Positions 22,017 to 33,287 of a stretch of DNA of 64,000 nucleotides are shown here, in pieces. The translations under genes were made by a program, and so were the position numbers. The stretch lies in assembly GCF_010093185.1 (NCBI RefSeq), contig NZ_PDWL01000008.1:62001-126000 (forward strand), in the 5' to 3' direction. Every line of letters begins with the position of its first letter. Position 1 is the first letter of the stretch. Origin of the DNA: Pseudoxanthomonas jiangsuensis. Its GTDB lineage: Bacteria > Pseudomonadota > Gammaproteobacteria > Xanthomonadales > Xanthomonadaceae. The notes below the pieces were generated by a model that made no database searches, had not been told where the DNA came from, and saw only the letters and a program-made list of their open reading frames with translations.

Positions 22017-22484
22017 TCAGGCGGCCGCGCCGCTCCTGCGCCGCGACGGCCGGTGGTCCATTTCCTCGTTGATCGCGGTCACCGCCAGGGTCGACTCGCG
22101 GGCCAGCAGGAAGCTGGCGGCGAACATGGCCAGCACCCCGAACGAGGCCAGCCAGATCGGCAGGGAGCCGAGGCGGTGGCCGGTGAAGGTGTCGACCGCC
22201 ACCGCCAGGCTGGTGCCGACGAAGCAGCTGATCGCCACGTACAGCAGCTGGCCGGCGCGCAGGATCAGCAGGCTGCGCAGCCTTTGCAGCGCGATCCGCT
22301 TCTCGTACAGGGCGCGTTCCACGCCGTCCTCGATGTCCACCAGTTCGCGCAGCAGGGTGCGCGCGCGATCGATGATCCTGGCCAGGCGGTTGTTGGCCGA
22401 CAGCAGAAGGGAGGCGGTGGCGGTGAGGAAGAACGCCGGCGCCAGCATCGCGGCGAGCACGGCATGGTTGTTGGACGGGTCCAT
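22017..22484 (-). CDS. DUF2721 family membrane protein
   Basis: Predicted inner-membrane protein of 155 aa. Hydrophobic segments lie near residues 8-30 ([24 protein letters not shown]), 75-95 ([19 protein letters not shown]) and 105-130 ([24 protein letters not shown]). Between the first two is a charged helix [29 protein letters not shown] in character ([15 protein letters not shown]). The pattern matches DUF2721, which has no assigned function. Divergent from orn, with 126 bp between starts. Confidence 0.85.
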   Translation of the reverse strand: MDPSNNHAVLAAMLAPAFFLTATASLLLSANNRLARIIDRARTLLRELVDIEDGVERALYEKRIALQRLRSLLILRAGQLLYVAISCFVGTSLAVAVDTFTGHRLGSLPIWLASFGVLAMFAASFLLARESTLAVTAINEEMDHRPSRRRSGAAA

Positions 22485-22610
22485 CGGGCGGCCGGTGCGG
22501 GTGTCTGCGTTATCATGCCAGTCCGCGCGCGGCCCGCAAGGCAGATCGCCGCCGCGACGAAGATTGCAGGGGAAACCGCCCTGCGCAACGGACGAGGGAA
22601 ACGCACGCGC

Positions 22611-23171
22611 ATGGCCATCGCAGCAGGGCAGGACCGCCTGATCTGGATCGACCTGGAAATGACCGGGCTGGACACCGACCGCGACTCGATCCTGGAGATC
22701 GCCACGGTCGTCACCGATTCCCGGCTCAACGTGCTGGCCGAGGGCCCGGAGCTGGCGATCTCCCATCCGCTGGCCACGCTCGAGGCCATGGACGAATGGA
22801 ACCGCAACCAGCACGGCCGTTCCGGCCTGTGGCAAAGGGTGCTGGACAGCGACGTGAGCTTGGCCCAGGCCGAGGCGCGCACGGTCGCGTTCCTGCACCA
22901 GTGGCTGCCGGCCAAGGCCTCGCCGATGTGCGGCAATTCGATCTGCCAGGACCGGCGCTTCCTGCACCGGCTGATGCCGCGGCTGGAGCAGTACTTCCAC
23001 TACCGCAACCTGGACGTGAGCACGCTCAAGGAGCTGGCCCGGCGCTGGGCGCCCGAGGTCCTGGCGGGCGTCAGCAAGCAGGCGGCGCACACCGCGCTGA
23101 GCGACGTGCACGACTCGATCGAGGAACTGCGGCATTACCGCCGGCACATGGGCAAGCTGGCGGCGGAGTAG
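22611..23171 (+). CDS. orn: Oligoribonuclease
   Basis: 3'-5' exoribonuclease of the DEDDh family that degrades di- and short oligoribonucleotides, including pGpG from c-di-GMP turnover. 186 aa. DEDD motifs: [10 protein letters not shown] (Exo I), [11 protein letters not shown] (Exo II) and [14 protein letters not shown] (Exo III with the His and Asp). GAGGGA lies about 12 nt before the ATG. Given the PilZ brake and chemotaxis genes later in the window, it closes a c-di-GMP degradation route (inference). An intrinsic terminator follows. Confidence 0.98.
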   Translation: MAIAAGQDRLIWIDLEMTGLDTDRDSILEIATVVTDSRLNVLAEGPELAISHPLATLEAMDEWNRNQHGRSGLWQRVLDSDVSLAQAEARTVAFLHQWLPAKASPMCGNSICQDRRFLHRLMPRLEQYFHYRNLDVSTLKELARRWAPEVLAGVSKQAAHTALSDVHDSIEELRHYRRHMGKLAAE

Positions 23172-23200
23172 GGCGGCGATCTAACGCCGCATGCAAGTAG

Positions 23201-23226
23201 GAAAGGCCCGCCGAAGCGGGCCTTTC
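23201..23226. terminator. Bidirectional intrinsic terminator between orn and ppsA
   Basis: GAAAGGCCCGC, CGAA loop, GCGGGCCTTTC: an 11-bp perfect stem with A/T-rich feet, placed between convergent orn and ppsA. The plus strand continues CTTTCC after the stem. Confidence 0.85.
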
Positions 23227-23244
23227 CTTTCCTCCTGACGCTGC

Positions 23245-25647
<2,403 letters not shown>

Positions 25648-25787
25648 GTGCGATGCTCCGTGGAGCCACCGCCCGGCCGGGCAATGGCCGTGTCCCGAGG
25701 TGTGTGGGGCCGTTATGATGCTCCCCGGCATCGGCGCATCGCAATGTTGACGATCACGCTCAACACGTTTCGATTCGAGGGTTCCCA
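25648..25787. other. Shared ppsA-ppsR divergent promoter region
   Basis: 140 bp between the two divergent starts. Only weak promoter matches are visible: plus-strand TATGAT at 25714-25719 and TTGACG at 25747-25752, neither with a good partner. No perfect inverted repeat was found. Confidence 0.4.
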
Positions 25788-26609
25788 ATGACCGCGATAC
25801 GCCCGGTTTTCTATGTCTCGGATGGTACCGGTATCACCGCCGAGACCATCGGCCACAGCCTGCTCACGCAGTTCAGCGACTTCCGCTTCCTCACCGACCG
25901 GCTCGCCTTCGTCGACGATCCGGACAAGGCGCGCGAGGCCAGCGAACGCATCCGCGCCGCCGGCGAGCAGTACGGGGTTCGGCCGATCGTGGTCAATTCC
26001 TGCGTCGATCCGCAGCTGAGCATGCTCCTGGCCGAGAGCGGCGCCCTGATGCTGGACGTGTTCGCGCCGTTCATCGAACCGCTCGAGCGCGAACTGAATC
26101 AGCCACGCCAGTCCCGCGTCGGCCACGCCCACGGCATGGTCGACTTCGAGACCTACCACCGCCGCATCAACGCGATGAACTACGCGCTGAGCCACGACGA
26201 CGGCGTGGCCCTGGATTACGAGGAAGCCGAGGTGGTCCTGGTCGGGGTGTCGCGCGCGGGCAAGACCCCGACCTGCGTGTACCTGGCTTTGCACTACGGG
26301 GTGAAGGCGGCCAACTATCCGCTCACCGACGACGACCTCGAGGGCGATGCCCTGCCGCCGCGGCTGAAGGCGTACCGGCGCAAGCTGTTCGGCCTGACCA
26401 TCGATCCGGTGAGGCTGCAGCAGATCCGCCAGGAACGACGGCCGGACTCGCGCTACGCCAGGCTGGATACCTGCCGGCGCGAGGTGCAGGCGGCCGAGGC
26501 GATGTTCAGCATGCAGAGGATCCCGACGCTGAGCACCACCCATACCTCGATCGAGGAGATCTCCAGCAAGGTGCTGTCCACCCTGGGCCTGCAGCGCGGC
26601 ATGTTCTGA
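25788..26609 (+). CDS. ppsR: PEP synthase regulatory protein (bifunctional kinase/pyrophosphorylase, DUF299)
   Basis: Inactivates PpsA by ADP-dependent phosphorylation of the Thr beside its catalytic His, and reactivates it by Pi-dependent dephosphorylation. 273 aa. N-terminus [22 protein letters not shown] is diagnostic. The P-loop is [15 protein letters not shown] near residue 150, followed by KAANYPL and the C-terminal [17 protein letters not shown]. Divergent from its target ppsA, the arrangement usual in proteobacteria. Confidence 0.96.
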   Translation: MTAIRPVFYVSDGTGITAETIGHSLLTQFSDFRFLTDRLAFVDDPDKAREASERIRAAGEQYGVRPIVVNSCVDPQLSMLLAESGALMLDVFAPFIEPLERELNQPRQSRVGHAHGMVDFETYHRRINAMNYALSHDDGVALDYEEAEVVLVGVSRAGKTPTCVYLALHYGVKAANYPLTDDDLEGDALPPRLKAYRRKLFGLTIDPVRLQQIRQERRPDSRYARLDTCRREVQAAEAMFSMQRIPTLSTTHTSIEEISSKVLSTLGLQRGMF

Positions 26610-26693
26610 GCGCCGCGCGGCGCGGGCGGAGCCCCTCCAAAGTAGGGACGCCAGGGGCCGAAATCAATGCTGCCGCCGCCGCGGATCAGCGTG

Positions 26694-26707
26694 TAGCATC
26701 GGCCGCA
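26694..26707 (+). promoter_or_regulatory. -10 element directly before DUF1249 ATG (leaderless candidate)
   Basis: TAGCAT at 26694-26699, seven bases, then ATG at 26707. No Shine-Dalgarno is present, so the mRNA probably starts at or beside the AUG. Confidence 0.4.
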
Positions 26708-27213
26708 TGCAGCAGACCCTCCACACCGCGACCCGATTTCCCAGCCTGAGCCGCTTCGGCTGGCTGATGGGGCTGTACGCGGAGAACCATGCGCGCCTGG
26801 CCCGGCTGTTCGCGCCTTCCGGCCTGGCCACGGGCAGCCACGTCTCCTCGGTCGGCGACGGCCTGGACCTGCGCCTGGACGTGCTCGAGCGGCATCCGTA
26901 CACGCTCGAGCTGCGCCTGACCTACGACATCCGCGATCCGCTGACCGGCGAGCCCGATCCGTCGGCCTATCTGCGCGTGTACAGCGACGCCCGCCAGGTC
27001 GAGACCACCCACTGCTACGTCGGCCGCCGCTGGCAGGACGCGATCGGGCTGTTTCCGCCGCCGGCCGAACTGGTCGGCCACCGCCTGCGGATGAACACTT
27101 TCCTCGGCAAGTGGCTGGAATACCTGGGCGAGCGCGGCCACGGCGTGGCCACCCTGAGGCCGGCGCCGGAGCTGCCCTTGCCCGCGGCGCCGGTGGTGCC
27201 GCTGCCAAGGTAG
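26707..27213 (+). CDS. DUF1249 family protein (YqiB-like)
   Basis: Cytosolic protein of 168 aa of unknown function. Family features: [16 protein letters not shown] near residue 20, the beta-rich middle [24 protein letters not shown], and [11 protein letters not shown] followed by [18 protein letters not shown]. The last 15 residues are a Pro-rich tail. Followed 13 bp later by the flavin monooxygenase gene, so they may be co-transcribed. Confidence 0.88.
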   Translation: MQQTLHTATRFPSLSRFGWLMGLYAENHARLARLFAPSGLATGSHVSSVGDGLDLRLDVLERHPYTLELRLTYDIRDPLTGEPDPSAYLRVYSDARQVETTHCYVGRRWQDAIGLFPPPAELVGHRLRMNTFLGKWLEYLGERGHGVATLRPAPELPLPAAPVVPLPR

Positions 27214-27226
27214 CGGGCGTGCGCGG

Positions 27227-28258
27227 ATGAGCACGATGCCGTCGATCCCGCTGTCGGTGCTGGACCTGGCGCCGGTGTGCGAGGGCAGCGAGGTGGGCGC
27301 GGCCCTGGGCAACAGCCTGGACCTGGCCCGGCACGCTGAGGCGCTGGGCTACCGCCGCTTCTGGCTGGCCGAACACCACAACATGCCCGGGATCGCCAGC
27401 GCCGCCACCGCGGTGCTGATCGCGCACGTGGCCGCCGGTACGCGCAGCATCCGGGTCGGCGCGGGCGGGATCATGCTGCCCAACCATTCGCCGTTGCAGG
27501 TGGCCGAGCAGTTCGGCACCCTGGCGGCGCTGCACCCGGGCCGGATCGACCTGGGCGTGGGCCGCGCGCCCGGCACCGACCAGGCCACCGCGCGCGCCCT
27601 GCGCCGCTACTTCGAAGGCGCCGACCGCTTCCCCCAGGACGTGCAGGAGCTGCTGTCCTATTTCCAGCCGGCCCAGCCCGGGCAGGCGGTGCGCGCGGTC
27701 CCGGGCGCGGGGCTGGAGGTACCGGTTTGGATCCTCGGGTCCAGCCTGTTCGGCGCCCAGCTGGCGGCTGCGCTGGGGCTGCCGTTCGCCTTCGCCTCGC
27801 ATTTCGCGCCCGACGCGATGGACCAGGCGCTGATGCTCTACCACCGCGATTTCCGGCCCTCGGCGCAGCTGCGCCAGCCGTACGCGATGCTGGCGATCAA
27901 CGTGATCGCCGCGGCCACCGACGCGCAGGCGCGGCGGCTGTTCACCACCCCGCAGCAGGCCTTCGTCAACCTGCGCCGCGGCCGCGCCGGACTGATCCCG
28001 CCGCCGTTGGACGACATCGAGGCCTACTGGACTCCGGAGGAGAAGGCCGGGGTGGAGCGGGCCCTGGCTTGCAGCGTGGTCGGCGGGCCGGAAACCGTGG
28101 CCGGCGGCCTGGCCGCATTCGCCGCCCGCCACCGCCCGGACGAGCTGATCGTGGTGGCCAACCTGCACGACCACGCCGCGCGCCTGGAGTCCTACCGGAT
28201 CGCCGCCCAGGCCTGGGGCCTGGCCGCGGCCGGGCAGGGCGGCGGACAGGCGGCCTGA
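27227..28258 (+). CDS. LLM-class flavin-dependent oxidoreductase (MsnO8/YhbW-like)
   Basis: Bacterial luciferase-like TIM-barrel monooxygenase of 343 aa that uses reduced FMN. Motifs: [31 protein letters not shown] (the His-His pair typical of this subgroup), [32 protein letters not shown] and [12 protein letters not shown]. Starts with ATG at 27227. The substrate is unknown; homologues are usually annotated only by family. Confidence 0.9.
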   Translation: MSTMPSIPLSVLDLAPVCEGSEVGAALGNSLDLARHAEALGYRRFWLAEHHNMPGIASAATAVLIAHVAAGTRSIRVGAGGIMLPNHSPLQVAEQFGTLAALHPGRIDLGVGRAPGTDQATARALRRYFEGADRFPQDVQELLSYFQPAQPGQAVRAVPGAGLEVPVWILGSSLFGAQLAAALGLPFAFASHFAPDAMDQALMLYHRDFRPSAQLRQPYAMLAINVIAAATDAQARRLFTTPQQAFVNLRRGRAGLIPPPLDDIEAYWTPEEKAGVERALACSVVGGPETVAGGLAAFAARHRPDELIVVANLHDHAARLESYRIAAQAWGLAAAGQGGGQAA

Positions 28259-28477
28259 ACCGCCCGACCATAGGCGCTCGCTATTCGGCCCGAATCCGGG
28301 TATGGTGCGCGCACTGTGTTTGCCTGGGTCACCGTGGTTCGTGGCCTGATGCAGTCGATCCGACGATCCGCTACATCGATCCGCTTTGCCTAACACCTGC
28401 AACCCACAGTACCGACGCGGAGGGTTTCCGCGGCCGGTTTTTCCATTCAAGACTGTATTGTTGAGGAGTTAGCAACT
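28259..28477 (+). other. Long 5' region of the cold-shock gene
   Basis: 219 bp without a gene ahead of cspA. A -10-like TATGGT is at 28301-28306, which would give a leader of about 165 nt, the long untranslated leader typical of cspA-family mRNAs. A small hairpin CGCGGA-N5-TCCGCG (28416-28432) is followed a few bases later by TTTTT. GAGGAG precedes the ATG by about 10 nt. No match to the E. coli cold box was found. Confidence 0.4.
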
Positions 28478-28687
28478 ATGTCCGATCGTCAGACCGGCAC
28501 CGTCAAGTGGTTCAACGACGCCAAGGGCTTCGGCTTCATCACCCCGGAGAGCGGCGCCGACCTGTTCGTGCACTTCCGCTCGATCCAGGGCAATGGCTTC
28601 AAGTCGCTGCAGGAAGGCCAGAAGGTCTCCTTCATCGTCGTGCAGGGCCAGAAGGGCCTGCAGGCCGACCAGGTGCAGGCGCTGTAA
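28478..28687 (+). CDS. Cold-shock protein, CspA family
   Basis: 69-aa single cold-shock domain (OB-fold) RNA chaperone. RNP1 KGFGFI (residues 17-22) and RNP2 LFVHF (30-34) are intact, with the TGTVKWFND start typical of the family. It may stabilise or melt mRNA at low temperature or during growth transitions. A strong Shine-Dalgarno GAGGAG and a terminator directly after the gene make it a monocistronic unit. Confidence 0.96.
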   Translation: MSDRQTGTVKWFNDAKGFGFITPESGADLFVHFRSIQGNGFKSLQEGQKVSFIVVQGQKGLQADQVQAL

Positions 28688-28721
28688 TCGCGCCGGCCCG
28701 CCGCAAGGCAGGCCACCACGG

Positions 28722-28752
28722 AACGCCGGGGGCGCAAGCCTCCGGCGTTTTC
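28722..28752 (+). terminator. Intrinsic terminator of the cold-shock gene
   Basis: AACGCCGGGGGC, GCAA loop, GCCTCCGGCGTT then TTCC: a 12-bp stem with one G-T pair, 34 bp after the stop codon. Confidence 0.85.
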
Positions 28753-28843
28753 CGTTTCCGGGGTCCGGATTTCCGGGCCCGAGGACGCATCGGCGGCGGC
28801 CGCAACCGCTAGGATCAGTGGATCTTCCGCCGGAGCCGCGCGC

Positions 28844-29527
28844 GTGATCACCGTCCACCATCTCGAGAACTCCCGTTCCCAGCGCGTGCTGTGGCTGCTG
28901 GAGGAGCTGGCGCTGCCGTACCAGCTGGTGCGCTACGCGCGCGATCCGCGGACCCTGCTGGCGCCGCCGCAGCTGCGCGCGATCCATCCGCTGGGCAAGT
29001 CGCCGGTGGTGGTCGACGACGGCCAGGCGCTGGCCGAGTCCGGCGCGATCCTCGAATACCTGGTCGAGCGCTACGACACCGCCCAGGCGCTGTCGCCGCC
29101 GGCGCAGCCGGCAACCTCGCCCGAGCGCCTGCGCTACCGCTACTGGATGCACTACGCCGAGGGTTCGGCGATGCCGCCCTTGCTGCTGAGCCTGGTTATG
29201 ACCCGGATCCGCGGGGCGAAGATGCCGTTCTTCGCCCGGCCGGTGGCCAGGGCGATCACCGCCAAGGCCATGGCCGCCTTCGTCGGCCCGCAGCTGAAAC
29301 TGCACCTGGACTGGATGGAACGCGAGCTGGCCGCGACCGGCTGGTTCGCCGGCGAGCGCTTCACCGCGGCCGACATCCAGATGAGCTTCCCGGTCGAGGC
29401 GGCGGCGGTGCGCGGCGGCCTGGACGGGCATCCGAACCTGGCCGGGTTCCTGCAGAGAATCCACGCGCGCCCGGCCTACCAGCGGGCGCTGGAGAAGGGC
29501 GGGCCCTTCACGTTGGCGTCGGGCTGA
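28844..29527 (+). CDS. Glutathione S-transferase family protein
   Basis: 227 aa with an N-terminal thioredoxin-like GST domain (ITVHHLENSRSQRVLWLLEELALPYQ). The conserved cis-Pro/ES segment is KSPVVVDDGQALAESGAILEYL, with the glutathione-binding ES pair. The all-helical C-terminal domain carries WFAGERFTAADIQMSFPVEA (N-capping box). GTG start at 28844 with GGAG 8 nt upstream. Substrate unknown; this subfamily often handles electrophiles. Divergence in direction from neighbours is absent: selO follows 20 bp later. Confidence 0.92.
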   Translation: MITVHHLENSRSQRVLWLLEELALPYQLVRYARDPRTLLAPPQLRAIHPLGKSPVVVDDGQALAESGAILEYLVERYDTAQALSPPAQPATSPERLRYRYWMHYAEGSAMPPLLLSLVMTRIRGAKMPFFARPVARAITAKAMAAFVGPQLKLHLDWMERELAATGWFAGERFTAADIQMSFPVEAAAVRGGLDGHPNLAGFLQRIHARPAYQRALEKGGPFTLASG

Positions 29528-29547
29528 GCGGCTCCCGCAGGAGGACA

Positions 29548-31110
29548 ATGCGGCGTATGCAGATCGAATTCGACAACGCCTTCCTGCGCGAGCTGCCCGG
29601 CGATCCGGAGCAGGGGCCGCGCGTGCGCCAGGTGCCGGGCGCGGCCTGGTCGCGGGTGGATCCCACCCCGGTGGCCGCGCCGCGGCTGCTGGCCTGGTCG
29701 CCGGAGGCGGCGGCGCTGGTCGGGCTGGACGCGGCCGACGCTGCCGATCCCGCGTTCGCCCAGGTGTTCGCCGGCAACGCCCTGCTGCCGGGCATGCAGC
29801 CCTGGGCGGCCAACTACGGCGGCCACCAGTTCGGCAGCTGGGCCGGGCAGCTGGGCGATGGCCGCGCGATCTCGCTCGGCGAGGCGGTCGGCGGCGGCGG
29901 TCGCTGGGAACTGCAACTCAAGGGCGCCGGGCAAACCCCGTACTCGCGCTTCGCCGACGGCCGCGCGGTGCTGCGCTCCTCGATCCGCGAGTTCCTGTGC
30001 AGCGAGGCGATGCACCACCTCGGCATCCCCACCACCCGGGCGCTGTCGCTGGTGGCGACCGGCGAGGCGGTGGTGCGCGACATGTTCTACGACGGCCATC
30101 CGCGCCCGGAGCCGGGCGCGGTGGTGTGCCGGATGGCGCCCAGCTTCCTGCGCTTCGGCAGCTGGGAGCTGCCGGCCTCGCGCGGCGATCCGGCGCTGGT
30201 GCGGCAGCTGGCCGACTTCGTCCTGCGTCACCACCATCCGCAGCTGGCCGGGCAGGGCGAGGCCGGCCATGGCGAATGGTTCGCCCAGGTCTGCGAGCGC
30301 ACCGCGGCGATGGTCGACGGCTGGATGCGGGTGGGCTTCGTCCACGGCGTGATGAACACCGACAACATGTCCATCCTCGGCCTGACCCTGGACTACGGTC
30401 CCTACGGCTGGATCGAGGACTACGACCCGGACTGGACCCCGAACACCACCGACGCGCAGGGCCGGCGCTACCGCTTCGGTACCCAGGCGCAGGTGGCGTA
30501 CTGGAACCTGGTGCGGCTGGCGCAGGCGTTGTCGCCGCTGTTCGCCACCGCCGCGCCGCTGGAGGCGGGGCTGCAGCGCTTCGCCGACGCCTACGAGCGG
30601 GCGCGGCGCGCAACCGTCGCCGGCAAGCTCGGCCTGGCCGTGGCCGACGGGGACGACGTGGCGCTGTTCGACCAGTTGCTGGAACTGCTGCAGGCCGGGC
30701 AGGTGGACATGACCCTGTTCTTCCGCGGACTCGACGGCCTTGACCCGGCCGCACCGGACATCGGCGTGGTGGACGCGGCGTTCTACGATCCGGATGCGCG
30801 GGCGGCGGTCGAGCCGCGCCTGCGCCAATGGCTGGCGCGCTACGCCGCGCGGCTGGCCGCCGATCCGCTGGATGCGGCCGGGCGAAGGGACACGATGCGC
30901 CGGCACAACCCGCTGTACGTGCTGCGCAACTGGCTGGCGCAGGAGGCGATCGACCGCGCCGAGCAGGGCGACCTAGGCGGCGTGGAGGCGCTGCAGGAGG
31001 TGCTGCGGCGGCCGTACGAGGAGCAGCCGGGGCGCAGCCATTACGCGTCACGGCGGCCGGAGTGGGCGCGACAGCGGGCCGGGTGCTCGATGCTGTCCTG
31101 CAGCTCCTGA
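29548..31110 (+). CDS. selO: Protein adenylyltransferase SelO (YdiU)
   Basis: Pseudokinase that AMPylates Ser/Thr/Tyr residues of redox proteins. 520 aa. Family motifs: [49 protein letters not shown] (ATP site), [28 protein letters not shown] (metal-binding Asn/Asp) and [16 protein letters not shown]. The C-terminus SCSS carries the Cys that corresponds to selenocysteine in eukaryotic SelO. AGGAGG lies 4 nt before the ATG at 29548; the ATG at 29557 is an alternative. Adjacency to a GST and nearby sodA fits a role in oxidative stress (inference). Confidence 0.95.
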   Translation: MRRMQIEFDNAFLRELPGDPEQGPRVRQVPGAAWSRVDPTPVAAPRLLAWSPEAAALVGLDAADAADPAFAQVFAGNALLPGMQPWAANYGGHQFGSWAGQLGDGRAISLGEAVGGGGRWELQLKGAGQTPYSRFADGRAVLRSSIREFLCSEAMHHLGIPTTRALSLVATGEAVVRDMFYDGHPRPEPGAVVCRMAPSFLRFGSWELPASRGDPALVRQLADFVLRHHHPQLAGQGEAGHGEWFAQVCERTAAMVDGWMRVGFVHGVMNTDNMSILGLTLDYGPYGWIEDYDPDWTPNTTDAQGRRYRFGTQAQVAYWNLVRLAQALSPLFATAAPLEAGLQRFADAYERARRATVAGKLGLAVADGDDVALFDQLLELLQAGQVDMTLFFRGLDGLDPAAPDIGVVDAAFYDPDARAAVEPRLRQWLARYAARLAADPLDAAGRRDTMRRHNPLYVLRNWLAQEAIDRAEQGDLGGVEALQEVLRRPYEEQPGRSHYASRRPEWARQRAGCSMLSCSS

Positions 31111-31148
31111 GCGGGTCATCGGCGAAGCCGGACGCTGCGCTAGGATCG

Positions 31149-31706
31149 ATGGACTTCCAAAGCCTGCCGCCTTCCATGCCGAATCCGCCGCCCGCCTGGT
31201 CCCGCCTGATCCGCGACGTCGCCGATTTCCCGTCGCCGGGGATCGTGTTCCGCGACATCGCGCCGCTGCTGGCCGATCCGGCCGCATTCGCCGCGATGCT
31301 GCAGGCGCTGGCCGCGCCGTGGTGCGGGCAGGGTATCCGCGCCGTGGCCGGAATCGAATCGCGCGGCTTCATCCTCGGCGCGGCGCTGGCGCGCGAGCTG
31401 GATGCCGGCTTCGTCCCCCTGCGCAAGCCCGGCAAGCTGCCGGGCGCGGTGCTGGAGGAGGCCTACGCCCTGGAGTACGGGCAGGACCGCCTGCAGGTGC
31501 AGGCCGATGCGCTGCCGGCCGGAACGCGGGTGCTGCTGGTCGACGACGTGCTGGCCACCGGCGGCACCCTGGCCGCGGCGGCGCGGGTGCTGCACAGGCA
31601 GGGCGCGCAGCTGGCCGGGGCGGCGGTGCTGGCGGAACTGGCCGCCTTTGAGGGACGCGAGCGCTGGCCGGCGGACGTGCCTTTGCAGTCGCTGCTTCTC
31701 CTGTAG
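31149..31706 (+). CDS. apt: Adenine phosphoribosyltransferase
   Basis: Salvage enzyme joining adenine and PRPP to AMP. Motifs: [43 protein letters not shown], the flexible-loop LEYGQD and the PRPP-binding [14 protein letters not shown]. From ATG 31149 it is 185 aa. An ATG at 31176 ([12 protein letters not shown]) gives 176 aa, closer to the family norm; neither has a clear Shine-Dalgarno, and a TAGGAT -10-like box at 31141-31146 favours the later start. The TAG stop lies in TGTAGGAGCCGG. Confidence 0.93.
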   Translation: MDFQSLPPSMPNPPPAWSRLIRDVADFPSPGIVFRDIAPLLADPAAFAAMLQALAAPWCGQGIRAVAGIESRGFILGAALARELDAGFVPLRKPGKLPGAVLEEAYALEYGQDRLQVQADALPAGTRVLLVDDVLATGGTLAAAARVLHRQGAQLAGAAVLAELAAFEGRERWPADVPLQSLLLL

Positions 31707-31832
31707 GAGCCGGTCTTGCCGGCGACTGCCATGGCGGAGGCGTCTGCGTGAAACCGGGTTCCAGTGATCCGTCCGCCGCCACGGTCGCCGGCGCTCTTCC
31801 ACGGACGAATGTCCGGTCTCCCGGCTCCTACA
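31702..31832. repeat. Inverted TGTAGGAGCCGG element between apt and dbpA
   Basis: The 131-bp segment begins with TGTAGGAGCCGG and ends with its exact reverse complement CCGGCTCCTACA. A second inverted pair lies inside: GCCGGCGAC near the left arm and GTCGCCGGC near the right. It fills the gap between the convergent 3' ends of apt and dbpA; the left arm supplies the apt stop codon. This looks like a REP/MITE-type short repeat that folds into a large imperfect hairpin and may also end transcription. No coding sequence inside. Confidence 0.65.
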
Positions 31833-31852
31833 TGAAGAGCACTCAGAAGCCG

Positions 31853-33229
31853 TCAGAGCGGGCGCACGCGGAAGCGCCTGCCCTTGATCTTCCCGGCCTC
31901 CAGCCGCGACAGCGCGCGCGCGGCCTGGCTGCGCTCGATCGCCACGTAGGAGCGGGTGGCGTGGATGGCGATCCTGCCGATCGCCTTGGCCGCCAGCCCG
32001 GCCTCGCCGGTCAGCGCGCCGAGGATGTCGCCGGGGCGCATCTTGTCGGTCTTGCCGCCGTCGATGCGCAGGGTGGTCATCGGCGCCTGCGCCGGCTGCG
32101 CGGGTCGGCCGGTGGCCAGCGGCGAGGCCTCGCGCGGGGGAGGCGCGTCCTGGGCGGCGGCGATCATCTCCGCGCGCGGGTTCTCGCGCGGCGCCACCAG
32201 GCTCAGGGCCAGGCCGGTGCGGCCGGCGCGTCCGGTGCGGCCGATCCGGTGGCGGTAGGCGTCCACGTCGGTCGGCAGTTCGTAGTTGACCACCGCGGCC
32301 AGGTCCTCGACGTCGAGCCCGCGCGCGGCCACGTCGCTGGCGACCAGCACGTTGCAGCTGCGGTTGGCCAGCTGCAGGAGCACCTCGTCGCGGTCGCGCT
32401 GCTCCATGTCGCCGTGCAGGGCCAGGGCGGAGAAGCCGAACTGGCGCAGCGAGCCGGCGACCTCGTCCACGTCCTTGCGGGTGTTGCAGAACACCACCGC
32501 CGACTCGGGCCGGTAGCGCAGCAGCAGGCCGGCGACCGCCTTCTGCCGGAACTGCGGGTCGACCTCGAAGAAGCGCTGCTCGATCCGCGGCGCGGCCTGG
32601 CCGCCCTCGTCCCCGACCTCAGCCGGCTCGCGCAGAAGCTGCCGGGCCAGTTCGCGGATCTGCTCCGGGAAGGTGGCCGAGAACAGCAGGGTCTGCCGGT
32701 GCTTGTCGCAGCGCCCGGCGATCTCGCGCACCGGCTCCTCGAAGCCCATGTCGAGCATGCGGTCGGCCTCGTCCAGCACCAGGGTACGCACGCCGCCCAG
32801 GTGCAACACGCGCTTGCGGGCCAGCTCCTGCACCCGGCCCGGGGTGCCGACCACGACCTGCGGGTCGTGCGCCTGCAGCGAAGCGATCTGCGGCTCCAGC
32901 GCCATGCCGCCGGTGAGGATGCTCAGCTTGAGGTTGGGGATGCCGGTGGCCAGCCGGCGCAGCTGCTTGCCGACCTGGTCGGCCAGTTCGCGGGTCGGGC
33001 ACAGCACCAAGGCCTGGCAGCGGGTGACGGCCGGGTCCAGCCTGTGCAGCAGGCCCAGGCCGAAGGCGGCGGTCTTGCCGCTGCCGGTCGGGGCCTGGGC
33101 GATCAGGTCGCGGCCGTCCAGGATCGGCGGCAGGGCCAGCGCCTGGATCGGGGTGGCGGTGGTGTAGCCCAGCGCGTCCAGGCCGGGGCGCAGGGCGGGG
33201 GAGAGCGGCAGCGAGGCGAAATCGGTCAT
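31853..33229 (-). CDS. dbpA: DEAD-box RNA helicase DbpA
   Basis: ATP-dependent helicase acting on 23S rRNA hairpin 92 during 50S assembly. 458 aa. Motifs in order: Q motif TATPIQALALPPILDGRDL, APTGSGKT (I), PTRELADQ (Ia), TPGR (Ib), LDEADRMLDMGF (DEAD), FSATF (SAT), VFCNTRKDVDEV, ASDVAARGLDV and HRIGRTGRAGRTG (VI). The C-terminal 75 residues form the DbpA RNA-binding domain (KMRPGDILGALTGEAGLAAKAIGRI), which sets it apart from other DEAD-box proteins. Divergent from uup, 57 bp between starts. Confidence 0.95.
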   Translation of the reverse strand: MTDFASLPLSPALRPGLDALGYTTATPIQALALPPILDGRDLIAQAPTGSGKTAAFGLGLLHRLDPAVTRCQALVLCPTRELADQVGKQLRRLATGIPNLKLSILTGGMALEPQIASLQAHDPQVVVGTPGRVQELARKRVLHLGGVRTLVLDEADRMLDMGFEEPVREIAGRCDKHRQTLLFSATFPEQIRELARQLLREPAEVGDEGGQAAPRIEQRFFEVDPQFRQKAVAGLLLRYRPESAVVFCNTRKDVDEVAGSLRQFGFSALALHGDMEQRDRDEVLLQLANRSCNVLVASDVAARGLDVEDLAAVVNYELPTDVDAYRHRIGRTGRAGRTGLALSLVAPRENPRAEMIAAAQDAPPPREASPLATGRPAQPAQAPMTTLRIDGGKTDKMRPGDILGALTGEAGLAAKAIGRIAIHATRSYVAIERSQAARALSRLEAGKIKGRRFRVRPL

Positions 33230-33274
33230 GCGCCATTTTCGCAGGTTGCGGGCCGGCGCACCTGGCCCAACCCG

Positions 33275-33287
33275 TACAATGCGCGGA
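33275..33287 (+). promoter_or_regulatory. -10 element directly before uup ATG (leaderless candidate)
   Basis: TACAAT at 33275-33280, six bases, then the ATG at 33287, with no Shine-Dalgarno. TTGCGG at 33246 is too far away to be the -35. Confidence 0.45.
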
